Assembly (NCBI RefSeq): GCF_017309385.1
Contig: NZ_JAFJMJ010000002.1
Coordinates: 124,001-188,000, forward strand
Direction of reading: 5' to 3'
DNA length: 64,000 nucleotides
Source: Amycolatopsis sp. 195334CR
GTDB lineage: Bacteria; Actinomycetota; Actinomycetes; Mycobacteriales; Pseudonocardiaceae
In this document: piece by piece, positions 35,363-43,427 of the stretch
Layout: each line of letters opens with the position of its first letter
How positions within the stretch are numbered: the first letter of the stretch is position 1
The notes under the pieces: generated by a model
The model's database searches: none
The model's input: the letters and a program-made list of their open reading frames with translations, nothing else
What the model was told of the DNA's origin: nothing
Made by a program: the position numbers and the translations under genes

Positions 35363-35799
35363 ACCCCATGGCGCGCAAGGTGATCGACGTCCGAGCCGAG
35401 TTCCCCGTCACGCCCGCGCAGCTCTACGCGGTGCTGCGAGAGGGGGCGCGGTGGCCGGAGCTGACCCCGCTCGGCTCCTTCGAACTGCACCGGCCGGGGG
35501 AGACCGAACCCGAGGGCGTCGGCGCGGTCCGGTTGTTCCGCACCCCGCCGTTCGCCAGCTACGAGCAGATCGTCGAACTGGAACCCGACCGCCGGTTCAG
35601 CTACACACTGCTACGGGGCTTCCCGTTGCGGGACTACCGGGTGGACGCCGTGCTGACCCCGGTCGGCGGCGGCACCGAACTGCACTGGCACTGCGAATTC
35701 ACCCCGAAGATCCCCGGTACCGGCTGGTTCTACCGCTGGTTCTTCGGTTCCTTCCACGCCAAGGTGGTCGCCGGGCTGGGCGCGGGGGCGACCGCTTAG
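35359..35799 (+). CDS. SRPBCC (START-like/polyketide cyclase) family protein
   Basis: A 146-residue single-domain protein. The opening VIDVRAEFPVTPAQLYAVLREGARWPELTPL and the later ELHWHCEFTPKIPGTGWF are typical of SRPBCC proteins, which form a hydrophobic ligand-binding cavity. No membrane or signal segment is seen. The ATG at 35359 overlaps the LAL stop; an alternative start is ATG 35368. It might bind the small ligand sensed by the LAL system, or act on it, which is inference. A hairpin follows 16 bases after the stop. Confidence 0.82.
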   Translation: MNPMARKVIDVRAEFPVTPAQLYAVLREGARWPELTPLGSFELHRPGETEPEGVGAVRLFRTPPFASYEQIVELEPDRRFSYTLLRGFPLRDYRVDAVLTPVGGGTELHWHCEFTPKIPGTGWFYRWFFGSFHAKVVAGLGAGATA

Positions 35800-35815
35800 A
35801 GGCAGTTCGGGGGTC

Positions 35816-35831
35816 CGGGGGTCGTCCCCCG
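35816..35831 (+). terminator. Short GC hairpin after SRPBCC gene
   Basis: CGGGGG-TCGT-CCCCCG. It lies 24 bases before the next tetR gene, whose GAGGAG ribosome site begins at its 3' edge. Confidence 0.5.
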
Positions 35832-35854
35832 AGGAGAAAACATAGAGTCACCGC

Positions 35855-36472
35855 ATGCCGACCGCGGAACGCCGTACCCAGGAGGAGCGCAGCGCGGCCA
35901 TGCGCCGCCGCCTGCTCGACGCCACCGTCGACTGCCTGGTCGAGCACGGGTACGCCGGCACGACCACCACCCGGGTGGCCGAGCGCGCCGGGGTGACCCG
36001 AGGCGCGCAGGTGCACCACTTCCCGACCAAGGCCGATCTGGTCACCTCGGCGATCCGGCACCTGGCGGCCAAGCGCACCGAGGTGGCGATGGCCGAGATC
36101 GACCGGCTGAAGGCGTCGGCCGATCCGGTCGGGGACGCGCTGCAGCTGATGTGGGAGATGCACCAGGGGCCGGTGTTCTCGGCCACCGTGGAGCTGTGGG
36201 TGGCCTCGCGCACCGACCCCGACCTGCGGCGGCAGATGTCCGCGGTGGAGCCGATCGCCACCTCCAGCCTGGTCGAGTTCGGCAAGGCGCTGCTGCCGGA
36301 CTACGCCGGGCACCCCGAGTTCCTGCCCGCGGTCTACACCGCGATGGACACCGTGCGCGGGATCCTGATCGCCAGCTGGGCGACCCGCGACCAGGCCGAG
36401 CTGGACGCGCGCTGGGCCCGCGCCCGGCGCCACCTGCGGGTGCTCTACTCCTCGCTGCTCGAAGCGGCCTGA
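35855..36472 (+). CDS. TetR/AcrR family transcriptional regulator
   Basis: A 205-residue TetR protein. The HTH spans about residues 17-62 (AAMRRRLLDATVDCLVEHGY, then TTRVAERAGVTRGAQVHHFP). The ligand domain contains LWVASRTDPDLRRQM, common in a TetR group whose ligands are mostly unknown. ATG 35855. It is convergent with the quinone-reductase-like gene and their 3' ends overlap by 28 bases. Its target is not evident; no obvious palindrome lies upstream beyond the terminator hairpin. Confidence 0.88.
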   Translation: MPTAERRTQEERSAAMRRRLLDATVDCLVEHGYAGTTTTRVAERAGVTRGAQVHHFPTKADLVTSAIRHLAAKRTEVAMAEIDRLKASADPVGDALQLMWEMHQGPVFSATVELWVASRTDPDLRRQMSAVEPIATSSLVEFGKALLPDYAGHPEFLPAVYTAMDTVRGILIASWATRDQAELDARWARARRHLRVLYSSLLEAA

Positions 36473-37302
36473 GCGGCCACCCACTCGCGCAGGGTCACCG
36501 GCTCGCGGCCGAGCAGCTTGGCCAGGTCCGGTGCGGCCACCGCCAGGTCACCGCCGGCGATGCCCCGGTTCGAGTCGACCAGCACCTCGACCACCGGCGC
36601 GGGCAGCCCGGCCGCGGTGAGCTGCTCGGCGGCCTGCGCGTCGGTGAGCGCGGTGAAGGTGATCTCGCGGCCGGTGGCCTCGCTCAGCGCCGCCGCCCAG
36701 TCCGCGTAGGAGTAGGTGACCGGGGAGCCCAGCTCGTAGATCGCGTTCTCGTGGCCGTCGGTGGTCAGCGCGACGGCCGCCGCCTCGGCGTACTCGGCGC
36801 GGGTCACCGGCGCGGTCCGGCCGTCACCCGCCGAGCTGGCCACCGTGCCGGTCGCCAGCGCCGCGGCGATGGTGCCGAGGTCGTTCTCCAGGTACCAGTT
36901 GTTGCGCAGGATGGTGTAGGTCAGGCCGCTCGCCTTGAGCAGTTCCTCGGTCGGGCCGTGGGTGCGGGCGAGCAGCATGCTGCTGGAGTCGGCCTTGGTC
37001 AGCGAGGTGTAGAAGACGTGCCGCACCCCGGCGCGCTTGGCCGCCTCGATGGCGTTGCCGTGCTGGGTGACGCGGTGGTCGGAGGCGTCGCCGGTGGAGA
37101 TGATCAGCAGTTTCTCGGCCCCGGTGAAGTCCAGCGTCTCCGGGCGGTCGAAGTCGCCCTGCCGGACCTCGACGCCCAGGTCCTGCGCCTTGGCCGGTTC
37201 GCGGACGCTCACCGCGATCTCGCTCGCGTCGCCCCGCTTGCGCAGGTGCTCGACCACCAGCCGGCCCAGCTGGCCGTTCGCCCCGGTCACCACGATCGTC
37301 AT
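36445..37302 (-). CDS. NmrA-type NAD(P)H:quinone oxidoreductase
   Basis: A 285-residue atypical short-chain dehydrogenase of the NmrA/QOR2 type. The NADP-binding loop is VVTGANGQLGRLVVEHL at the N-terminus. Later landmarks are SDHRVTQHGNAIEAAKRAGV, FYTSLTKADSS and YTILRNNWYLEN, all characteristic of the E. coli QorB (YtfG) group. It should reduce quinones with NADPH. It is divergent from an HxlR gene with a single cysteine, the same layout as qor2/qorR of Corynebacterium glutamicum. The 3' end overlaps the convergent tetR gene. ATG 37302. Confidence 0.88.
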   Translation of the reverse strand: MTIVVTGANGQLGRLVVEHLRKRGDASEIAVSVREPAKAQDLGVEVRQGDFDRPETLDFTGAEKLLIISTGDASDHRVTQHGNAIEAAKRAGVRHVFYTSLTKADSSSMLLARTHGPTEELLKASGLTYTILRNNWYLENDLGTIAAALATGTVASSAGDGRTAPVTRAEYAEAAAVALTTDGHENAIYELGSPVTYSYADWAAALSEATGREITFTALTDAQAAEQLTAAGLPAPVVEVLVDSNRGIAGGDLAVAAPDLAKLLGREPVTLREWVAAQAASSSEE

Positions 37303-37371
37303 GTTGTGCTCCCTCGTTGTCGTGCCTGTTCGCCGGGGACAACGGTGCTGGTGGGCAGTTGATTCCGTTCG

Positions 37372-37402
37372 GAGAGTAATGACTTTGAAGTCAGTGACTC
37401 TC
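37372..37402. promoter_or_regulatory. Probable HxlR (QorR-like) operator
   Basis: GAGAGT (37372-37377) and ACTCTC (37397-37402) are inverted outer arms around the inner palindrome GACTT-TG-AAGTC (37381-37392). A further GAGAGTATT lies at 37409-37417. It is centred between the two divergent genes. Confidence 0.7.
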
Positions 37403-37419
37403 TGTGGGAGAGTATTGGT

Positions 37420-37800
37420 ATGACCTTCGTGCTGCCGGACCCGTACGACCGCGACTGCCCGACGCGGCAGCTGCTCGACCGCATCGGTGACCAGTGGACG
37501 GTGTTGATCGTGGGGGTGCTCGGGGACGGGCCGCTGCGGTTCACCGAGATCGGGAAGCGGGTGGCGGGCATCTCGCAGAAGATGCTGACGCAGACGCTGC
37601 GCGCCCTGGTCCGCGACGGCATCCTCGCGCGGCGGATGTACGCGGAGATCCCGCCGCGCGTGGAGTACGAACTGACCGACCTGGGGCGGGACCTGGCGGA
37701 GCCGCTCGGGGTGCTCACGGAATGGGCGAAGCAGCACATGGACCGGGTGATGGCGGCACGGGAGGCCTACGACCAGGCGGCCGCCGCTGCCTCGCGCTGA
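37420..37800 (+). CDS. HxlR family (DUF24) regulator, QorR-like
   Basis: A 126-residue winged-helix protein of the HxlR/DUF24 family. The N-terminus DCPTRQLLDRIGDQWTVLIV has the conserved Cys (C13), the only cysteine in the protein. The recognition helix is ISQKMLTQTLRALVRDG, and the wing is RRMYAEIPPRVEYELTDLG. Redox-sensing members, including QorR and HypR, use this position for thiol oxidation, so response to quinones or disulfide stress through C13 is likely. It is divergent from the quinone reductase across a palindrome. ATG 37420. Confidence 0.9.
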   Translation: MTFVLPDPYDRDCPTRQLLDRIGDQWTVLIVGVLGDGPLRFTEIGKRVAGISQKMLTQTLRALVRDGILARRMYAEIPPRVEYELTDLGRDLAEPLGVLTEWAKQHMDRVMAAREAYDQAAAAASR

Positions 37801-37840
37801 GCCGCTGCCGCGCGCTGCCGCGGTGCCGCGGTGCCGCGGT

Positions 37841-37893
37841 GCTGTGAATGTGGCTTTCACAGCACATTCCGCAGTGAAAGCCACATTCACTGC
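37841..37893. repeat. 53-bp double-hairpin intergenic repeat
   Basis: Two 23-base arms (37841-37863 and 37871-37893) are separated by ACATTCC. Each arm folds on itself: GCTGTGAA with TTCACAGC in the first, GCAGTGAA with TTCACTGC in the second. It lies between the convergent HxlR and response-regulator genes. Three tandem copies of TGCCGCGG (37816-37839) precede it. The same element occurs at 24314-25456, where IS30 has split it. Confidence 0.85.
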
Positions 37894-37909
37894 ACCCCGG
37901 CCCAGCGGG

Positions 37910-38557
37910 TCAGGGGAGGAGGCCGGCTTCGTGGGCCAGCAGGCCCGCTTGGGTCCGGTTCGCGCAGTCCAGTTTCACCAGCATCCGCGACACGTAGCTC
38001 TTCACCGTCGCCTCGGAGAGGTGGAGGCGTTTGCCGATGTCCGCATTGGACAGTCCGGAGCCGAGGCAGCCGAGCACCTGGACCTCCCGCTCGGACAGGC
38101 CCGAGATCCGCTCGCGCGCCCGTTCGGCGCGGTGCTGCTCCCCGGCCGACGCGGCCACCAGCCGCCGGGCGGCTTCCGGGGACAGCACGGTGTGCCCGTC
38201 GGCGGCCACCCGGACCAGGCCGATCAGGTCCTCCGGCGGGGTCGACTTCACCAGGAACCCGGCCGCCCCGGCACGCAGCGCGCGGATGACGTAGCTGTCC
38301 GCGTCGAAGGTGGTCAGCGCGACCACGGCGGGCGGGTCGGGCAGCTCGGCGATGCGCTCGATCGCGGTCAAGCCGTCGACGCCGGGCATGCGCAGGTCCA
38401 TCAGCACCACCCGCGGCCGGTGGCGGACGACCGCCTCCACCGCCTCCGCGCCGTCCCCGGCCGAACCGGCGACCTCGATGTCCGCGGCCGAGGACAGGAT
38501 CGTCTTCAGGTGCGCGCACACCATCGGCTCGTCATCGACGACGACTACCCGGATCAT
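37910..38557 (-). CDS. LuxR/NarL-type response regulator
   Basis: A 215-residue response regulator. The receiver domain has the acidic pair D8-D9, phosphoacceptor D54 in VLMDLRMPGVDG, the Thr in ALTTFD and the Lys in GFLVKST. The C-terminal NarL HTH is LSEREVQVLGCLGSGLSNAD followed by KRLHLSEATVKSYVSRMLVK. It is co-transcribed with the sensor kinase, whose 3' end overlaps this start by 26 bases. Its probable target is the divergent ABC exporter, judging from the palindrome between the two. ATG 38557. Confidence 0.94.
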   Translation of the reverse strand: MIRVVVVDDEPMVCAHLKTILSSAADIEVAGSAGDGAEAVEAVVRHRPRVVLMDLRMPGVDGLTAIERIAELPDPPAVVALTTFDADSYVIRALRAGAAGFLVKSTPPEDLIGLVRVAADGHTVLSPEAARRLVAASAGEQHRAERARERISGLSEREVQVLGCLGSGLSNADIGKRLHLSEATVKSYVSRMLVKLDCANRTQAGLLAHEAGLLP

Positions 38558-39764
38558 CCCGTGAACTCTCTGCCGTGGGAACGTACGCGGGCAGTATCGC
38601 ACCGAGTTCGAAGCCGCCGCCCGTCACCGGCCCCGCCCGCAGCGAGCCGCCGAGCAGGTCCGCCCGCTGCCGCAACCCGGCCAGCCCCGCCCCCGAACCG
38701 CTTTCGGCGAGCACCGGATCCGGCCGGGCCGCGGCCGGGCCGTTGCGCACCCTGATCCGGACCCCGTCCCCGCCGTACCGGAGTTCGGCGTCCACCACCG
38801 CGCCCGGCGCGTGCTTGCGCACGTTGGTCAGCGCCTCCTGCACGATCCGGTGCGCGGTACGGGAAATCGTCGGCGACAACAACGCGGGATCACCGTCGAG
38901 ATCGAGCCGGACCACGACACCGACCGAGGCCGACTCCGCCGCGAGTACCTCCAGCGCGGCGATGTCGGCCGCCGCGTCGACGCGCTCCTCGCCCTTCCGG
39001 TCCATTTCGGACTGGTTGGTGCGGAGCACCCCGACGAGGTCCCGCAGTTCGTCGAGCGCTCTGGTGCCCGCGGCGCGGATGTCCTCGGCGGCCGCGCGCA
39101 CCGACGCCTCCGCCGAACTGACCCCGAGCGCGCCGGCGTGCAACACCATCAGGCTCAGCTGGTGGGTCACCACGTCGTGCATCTCGGCCGCCAGCCGCCG
39201 CCGTTCCTGCGCCCGGGCCTGTTCCGCCAGCAGCGACTGCTCCCGTTCCGCGCGCTCGGCCCGGTCCCGCAGCGACTGGAGCAACTGCTTGCGCGCGTCC
39301 ACGTACAGGATCAGCAGGGCCGGCAGCACCGTGTTGACCAGCCCGAACGGCAGGACGTCCCAGCTCGGTGCCCACGGCCGGGTGGCCACCACGGCCAGCA
39401 GCCCGACCAGCGTCAGCGCCACCGGCCGAGCCAGGATCCGGATCATCGCCACCACCAGCACCGGGGTGATGGTGGGCACGGTGGCCAGGGTCAGCGGGTC
39501 GACCGGGGACAGCAGGCCCGGCGCGAACAGGTCGGCCGCCAGCATCGCCAGCGCCCCGGCCACCACGAGGCCGAACACCGTGCGCGGGAACCGCCACACC
39601 ACCAGCAGCGACAGGTCGAGCACCAGCTGGAGCACCAGCCACGCCTGCGGTCCGGCCCAGCCGCTGCTCCGCTGCCCGGCCGAGTAGAGCGTCACGTCCA
39701 GCGCGGACAGGGCCAGCGCGGTGACCGAAAGCGCGATCAGGTCGGATTTGCTCGGCTGGCGCAC
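38532..39764 (-). CDS. Sensor histidine kinase (HisKA_3, NarL partner)
   Basis: A 410-residue kinase with a five- to six-helix N-terminal membrane sensor (ALSVTALALSALDVTLYSAG to VLPALLILYVDAR) that has little extracytoplasmic sequence, as in intramembrane-sensing kinases. HisKA_3 follows with the phosphoacceptor His in RLAAEMHDVVTHQLSLMV, then the HATPase_c domain with HRIVQEALTNVRKHAPG and SGAGLAGLRQRADLLGG. It phosphorylates the response regulator downstream. GTG 39764. It is divergent from an ABC exporter, the arrangement of DesK/LiaS-like systems controlling transporters. Confidence 0.93.
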   Translation of the reverse strand: MRQPSKSDLIALSVTALALSALDVTLYSAGQRSSGWAGPQAWLVLQLVLDLSLLVVWRFPRTVFGLVVAGALAMLAADLFAPGLLSPVDPLTLATVPTITPVLVVAMIRILARPVALTLVGLLAVVATRPWAPSWDVLPFGLVNTVLPALLILYVDARKQLLQSLRDRAERAEREQSLLAEQARAQERRRLAAEMHDVVTHQLSLMVLHAGALGVSSAEASVRAAAEDIRAAGTRALDELRDLVGVLRTNQSEMDRKGEERVDAAADIAALEVLAAESASVGVVVRLDLDGDPALLSPTISRTAHRIVQEALTNVRKHAPGAVVDAELRYGGDGVRIRVRNGPAAARPDPVLAESGSGAGLAGLRQRADLLGGSLRAGPVTGGGFELGAILPAYVPTAESSRDDPGSRRR

Positions 39765-39819
39765 CCGCTCACGGTAGCGAGCACCGCACCGGCCCGCTGC
39801 CCGCCTTCGGCTACCGGCC

Positions 39820-39837
39820 GATCAACGAAAGTTGATC
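39820..39837. promoter_or_regulatory. 18-bp palindrome between two-component and ABC operons
   Basis: GATCAAC-GAAA-GTTGATC, perfect seven-base arms, 55 bp before the kinase start and 57 bp before the ABC ATPase start. A likely site for the NarL-type regulator. Confidence 0.6.
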
Positions 39838-39893
39838 CGGTTGCCCGCCAAGCGCCGTATCGGGACAACCCCGTCACGCGGTCTGCTGAGCGG

Positions 39894-40841
39894 GTGATCG
39901 AAGTGAGGGAACTCGTCAAGACCTTCGGCGGCACGACCGCGGTGGACGGCCTGTCGTTCGACGTCCGGCCCGGGGTGGTCACCGGCTTCCTCGGCCCGAA
40001 CGGGGCCGGGAAGTCCACCACCATGCGGATGGTGCTCGGCCTCGACCGGCCCAGCCGCGGCACGGTGACCATCTGCGGCCGGTCCTATGTGGACCTCCCG
40101 GCGCCACCGCGGGAGGTCGGTGCCGTGCTCGACGCCAAGGCCGTCCACAGTGGACGCAGTGCGCACGCGCACCTGAAGTGGATGGCGCAGGCGGGCGGCA
40201 TCCCGGTGCGCCGGGTGGACGAGGTGCTCGACCAGGTCGGCCTCGGCGCGGTGGCGGGCAAGCGGGCCGGGGACTTCTCGCTCGGCATGGCCCAGCGCCT
40301 CGGCATCGCCGGCGCGCTGCTGGGCGACCCGGCCACGCTGCTGTTCGACGAACCGGTCAACGGCCTCGATCCCGAGGGCATCCAGTGGATCCGCACGCTG
40401 ATGCGGGACCTGGCGGCCCAGGGGCGCACGGTCTTCGTCTCCAGCCACCTGATGAACGAGATGGAGGAGACCGCCGACCACGTGCTGGTGATCGGGCGCG
40501 GCAAGCTGATCGCCGACCTGCCGATCACCGAGCTGACTTCGCGCAGCGCGCACGCCCACGTGCGCGTGCGGAGCCCGGAAGCCGCGCGGCTGGGCGGACT
40601 GCTCGGCGAGCACGGCGGCCGGGTCCGCCGCGAGCCGGACGGCGACCTGCTGGTGACCGGGCTCGACGCGCCGTGGATCGGCGACTTCGCGCTCGCCCAG
40701 CACATCGCCGTGCACGAACTGACCACCGTCCGCGCCAGTCTGGAGGCCGCGTTCCTGGAACTGACCGCGGGTTCCGCGCAGTACTCCGCCGAGGTCGCCG
40801 AGACCGCACGGGCACTGGCTCAAGAAGGGAACAAGGCATGA
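39894..40841 (+). CDS. ABC exporter ATP-binding protein
   Basis: A 315-residue ATPase. Walker A is LGPNGAGKSTTMRMVLGL, the signature is DFSLGMAQRLGIAGALL, Walker B is TLLFDEPVNGLDPEGI, and the switch is VSSHLMNEMEETADHV. The C-terminal extension (about 215-315) is of the bacitracin/lantibiotic-export (CcmA/BcrA) type. GTG 39894 is the likely start because the family usually begins IEVRELVKTFG. Its stop overlaps the permease start as ATGA. The divergent two-component system probably induces it. Confidence 0.93.
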   Translation: MIEVRELVKTFGGTTAVDGLSFDVRPGVVTGFLGPNGAGKSTTMRMVLGLDRPSRGTVTICGRSYVDLPAPPREVGAVLDAKAVHSGRSAHAHLKWMAQAGGIPVRRVDEVLDQVGLGAVAGKRAGDFSLGMAQRLGIAGALLGDPATLLFDEPVNGLDPEGIQWIRTLMRDLAAQGRTVFVSSHLMNEMEETADHVLVIGRGKLIADLPITELTSRSAHAHVRVRSPEAARLGGLLGEHGGRVRREPDGDLLVTGLDAPWIGDFALAQHIAVHELTTVRASLEAAFLELTAGSAQYSAEVAETARALAQEGNKA

Positions 40842-41617
40842 CCCCGCGACTGGGTGCGACGATCGCCAGCGAGTGGACCAAACTGCGTTCGGTCCGGTCC
40901 ACCTGGCTGGCCCTGGCGCTGGCGGTGGTGCTGGCGACCGGGCTGACCGCGTTGTTCGCCACCGCGGTCGCCTCCGGGCACGATGCGCTCAGCCCGCCCG
41001 AGAAGCTCGCCTTCGACCCGGTCGGCAGCGGGTTGTTCGCGCTCGGCCTGGCGTTGATCCCGTTCATCGTGCTCGCGGTCAACGCCACCGCACCCGAGTT
41101 CGCCAGCCGGATGATCACCGTCTCGCTGGCGATCACCGCCCGGCGCGGGCGGTTCCTGGCCGCCAAGGTGCTGGTGGCCGTCGCGGTCGCCGCGGTCGGC
41201 GGACTGGTCTGCGTGCTGGCCGCGTTCGGCGTGAGCCAGGGCGTCTTCGCCGGCGCCGGGGTGCCGAGCGCGGGTATCGGTGATCCCGGCGTGCTCCGGA
41301 TCCTGCTCGGCTGGGTTCTGCAGATGATGTTGTTCAGCCTGCTCGGCGTGCTGGTGGCGGTGTTGCTGCGCAGTGCCGCCGGGGCCATCGCCACCCTGCT
41401 CGGCCTGGTCTACCTGCCTGCCATCCTCGGCCCGATGCTGCCCGAGTGGGTGCACACCTACGTGCTGCGGTTCCTGCCGTCGGCCACCGCGGACGCCTTC
41501 ACCGGCAACGGTGCGAACAACCTGCCCCTGTGGGCGGCCGGGCTGGTGATGGCGGCCTGGGTCGGTCTGCTGTGGACGGTCACCCGGCGCGTGCTGACGG
41601 TCAGGGACGCGCGGTGA
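40838..41617 (+). CDS. ABC-2 family exporter permease
   Basis: A 259-residue permease with six hydrophobic helices and the amphipathic N-terminal helix ATIASEWTKLRSVRSTWLAL, standard for ABC-2/BcrB-type subunits. The conserved loop ASRMITVSLAITARRGRFLA joins helices 2 and 3. ATG 40838 is coupled to the ATPase by ATGA. The pair would export a membrane-active compound or maintain membrane composition; the substrate is unknown. Confidence 0.9.
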   Translation: MTPRLGATIASEWTKLRSVRSTWLALALAVVLATGLTALFATAVASGHDALSPPEKLAFDPVGSGLFALGLALIPFIVLAVNATAPEFASRMITVSLAITARRGRFLAAKVLVAVAVAAVGGLVCVLAAFGVSQGVFAGAGVPSAGIGDPGVLRILLGWVLQMMLFSLLGVLVAVLLRSAAGAIATLLGLVYLPAILGPMLPEWVHTYVLRFLPSATADAFTGNGANNLPLWAAGLVMAAWVGLLWTVTRRVLTVRDAR

Positions 41618-41714
41618 ACCGAACGCGTCCACGGCGGGCAACGCGGATACTGGTGTGGTTGTTCGAGGGACGACGGGGCTCGTGGGCCGAATTGTGGCCG
41701 GGAATGAGGAGGCA

Positions 41715-42359
41715 ATGACCGACACGGCCGAGTATTCGTTACCGGCGAAGGCCTATCTGCTGGCGTGGCGTGACGGCCGGGTGCCGGACCGGCAGCGCGT
41801 GGGGTACCTGGTCCGCGCCGCCGCGTTGACCGATCTGTTGCTGCGGGGCCGGTTGGCCGACCACGACGGGCAGGCGGGCGCGGTGCCCGGTGGTTCCACC
41901 GGGGACCCCGTGCTCGACGAGGTGCTCGGCCAGATCGTCGAGAGCGGTCCGCGCAAGTGGCGCCACTGGGTGCGCAAGGACCACCGGCGCGCCCTGGAAT
42001 CGGTGGAGGAACAGCTTTCCGACGCGCACCTGATCAAGGTGGAGCGCTCGCGCTTCTTCGGACGGCGACGCATCACCCTCCGGAACCCCGCACCCGCGAC
42101 CGGCCTGCACCACACTGTCGACAAAGCGCTCCGGGGCGACGCGCCGGTGTCGCGCATTCCGCGCGAGGACGCCGCGCTCGTCGCGCTGGTGGCCGCCGTG
42201 GACCTGAAGGGCGTGGTCCCCGGGCGTGATCGGCGGCGCCACAAGGACCGGCTGCGGCAGCTCGAGGAACGCGGTGGCGCGGCGGTTCCGGTGCTGCGCA
42301 AGGTGTTCCGCGAACTGAGCCAGGTGCGGGCCGCGGCCGCGTCGGGCGGGGCCGGCTGA
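41715..42359 (+). CDS. GPP34 (GOLPH3-like) family phosphoprotein
   Basis: A 214-residue protein of the GPP34 family, the bacterial relatives of Golgi phosphoprotein 3. The opening SLPAKAYLLAWRDGRVPDRQ and LVRAAALTDLLLRGRLAD match the family, and ERSRFFGRRRITLRNP corresponds to the basic region that binds phosphoinositides in eukaryotic members. Actinobacteria often encode several; their roles are poorly known. ATG 41715 has a GAGGAGG site, so the longer upstream frame is rejected. Its stop abuts the stop of the convergent TetR-VOC gene with no gap. Confidence 0.88.
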   Translation: MTDTAEYSLPAKAYLLAWRDGRVPDRQRVGYLVRAAALTDLLLRGRLADHDGQAGAVPGGSTGDPVLDEVLGQIVESGPRKWRHWVRKDHRRALESVEEQLSDAHLIKVERSRFFGRRRITLRNPAPATGLHHTVDKALRGDAPVSRIPREDAALVALVAAVDLKGVVPGRDRRRHKDRLRQLEERGGAAVPVLRKVFRELSQVRAAAASGGAG

Positions 42360-43328
42360 TCAGCCGAGCCCTTCCGGGGTGACCAGGCAGAACGGGTGGC
42401 CGATCGGATCGGCGTACACGCGGTACCCGATCGGCTTGTCGGACCCGTCGAGCAGCTTCCCGCCGAGGGCGAGCACCTGCCGCTCCGCTTCGTCCAGATC
42501 GGCCACCAGCAGGTCGAGGTGCAGCTGCTGGGCGGGTTCGCCGGTCACCCAGTCCGGCCGGGCGAAGCGCTCGGTCCGGTGCAGTGCCAGCGCGGGCTGG
42601 TCACCGCCCAGCGCCAGCTCCACGAATTCCGGGGTGTCCTTGGTGCGTTCCGCGGCCAGCAGCGCTTCGTAGAACGGCGCGAGGGCCCGTGGATCGGGGC
42701 AGTCCACCACCACGACGGCGAGCTTCGGGCGCGGCCGGAACAGCCGGTCGAGGTGGTAGTCGATGGTGCCCAGGACCTCATCGGCCGGGCGTTCCTCCAT
42801 GATCACCGAGGTGCGCAGGGAATCGGCCATGCTCCAGAGCAGGTGCGCCTCCTGCACCGGGTCGCGGTCGGCGGCCACGTCCCCGGCGGCCTGCGCGGTC
42901 CGCAGCAGCCCGGCGAAGAAGTCGATCAGCTTCGGCGTGCCCTCGATCATCACCTGGCGCATCTCCGGCTCGGCCAGCGCGCGGATGAAGAAGGCGGTCT
43001 CGATCAGCTGCTCGGCGCGGGTCACCTCGTCCACCGGCAGCAGTTCGGCCAGGCAGGTGCGCAGGATGTCCTTGGGGGACGGGTGCTCGGCGATGGCCAG
43101 CACCCGCGCGGTGATCCGCCGGTCGCGTTCGGCGCTCTGGTACTGCAGCGCGTAGAGCAGCATCTCGTCCTTGGTGCGGAAGTAGTGCTGCACCGCGCCC
43201 ATGGACAGCCCGGCCTCGCCGGCCACCTGCCGCAGGCTCACCGCCTCCAGCCCGCGCTCGGTCGCCAGGCGCACCAGCGCCTTCGCGATCCGCTGCCGCC
43301 GCTCGTCCTGGTCCACCTTCTTCGGCAA
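42360..43328 (-). CDS. TetR regulator fused to a VOC (glyoxalase-like) domain
   Basis: With the TTG start at 43328 the protein has 322 residues. The N-terminal TetR HTH reads ERRQRIAKALVRLATERGLE and SLRQVAGEAGLSMGAVQHYF. The ligand domain runs to about 205 (HLLWSMADSLRTSVIMEERP). The last 115 residues are a VOC/bleomycin-resistance-like domain: LAVVVVDCPDPRALAPFYEA, QLHLDLLVADLDEAERQVLA and VYADPIGHPFCLVTPEG. This fusion is unusual. The in-frame ATGs at 43409 and 43400 fall in a strong palindrome; TTG 43328 after GGCAGGGGG, or GTG 43316, is therefore preferred. It is divergent from the PH-domain pair. Confidence 0.85.
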   Translation of the reverse strand: MPKKVDQDERRQRIAKALVRLATERGLEAVSLRQVAGEAGLSMGAVQHYFRTKDEMLLYALQYQSAERDRRITARVLAIAEHPSPKDILRTCLAELLPVDEVTRAEQLIETAFFIRALAEPEMRQVMIEGTPKLIDFFAGLLRTAQAAGDVAADRDPVQEAHLLWSMADSLRTSVIMEERPADEVLGTIDYHLDRLFRPRPKLAVVVVDCPDPRALAPFYEALLAAERTKDTPEFVELALGGDQPALALHRTERFARPDWVTGEPAQQLHLDLLVADLDEAERQVLALGGKLLDGSDKPIGYRVYADPIGHPFCLVTPEGLG

Positions 43329-43381
43329 ACCACGCCCCCTGCCGCTCGCCGGTGGCCGCGTTGCCCGGCCGCCCGCCCCTC

Positions 43382-43407
43382 GTTTACCATGCGATCGCAT
43401 TGTAAAC
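43382..43407. promoter_or_regulatory. 26-bp palindrome, probable TetR-VOC operator
   Basis: GTTTAC (43382-43387) and GTAAAC (43402-43407) flank the core palindrome ATGCGATCGCAT (43389-43400). 24 of 26 positions are symmetric. It lies 20 bases before the PH-domain gene start. Confidence 0.8.
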
Positions 43408-43427
43408 ATGGGGACAGGGGAAATTCC

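Noticed and set aside
38811..39893. Extended upstream frame of the ABC ATPase
   Set aside because: It is antisense to the kinase gene; the ATPase domain begins directly after GTG 39894.
43329..43409. Longer TetR-VOC starts at ATG 43409 or 43400
   Set aside because: They lie inside the operator palindrome and have no ribosome site; the added residues are Arg/Gly-rich and unlike TetR N-termini. A leaderless transcript could still use them.
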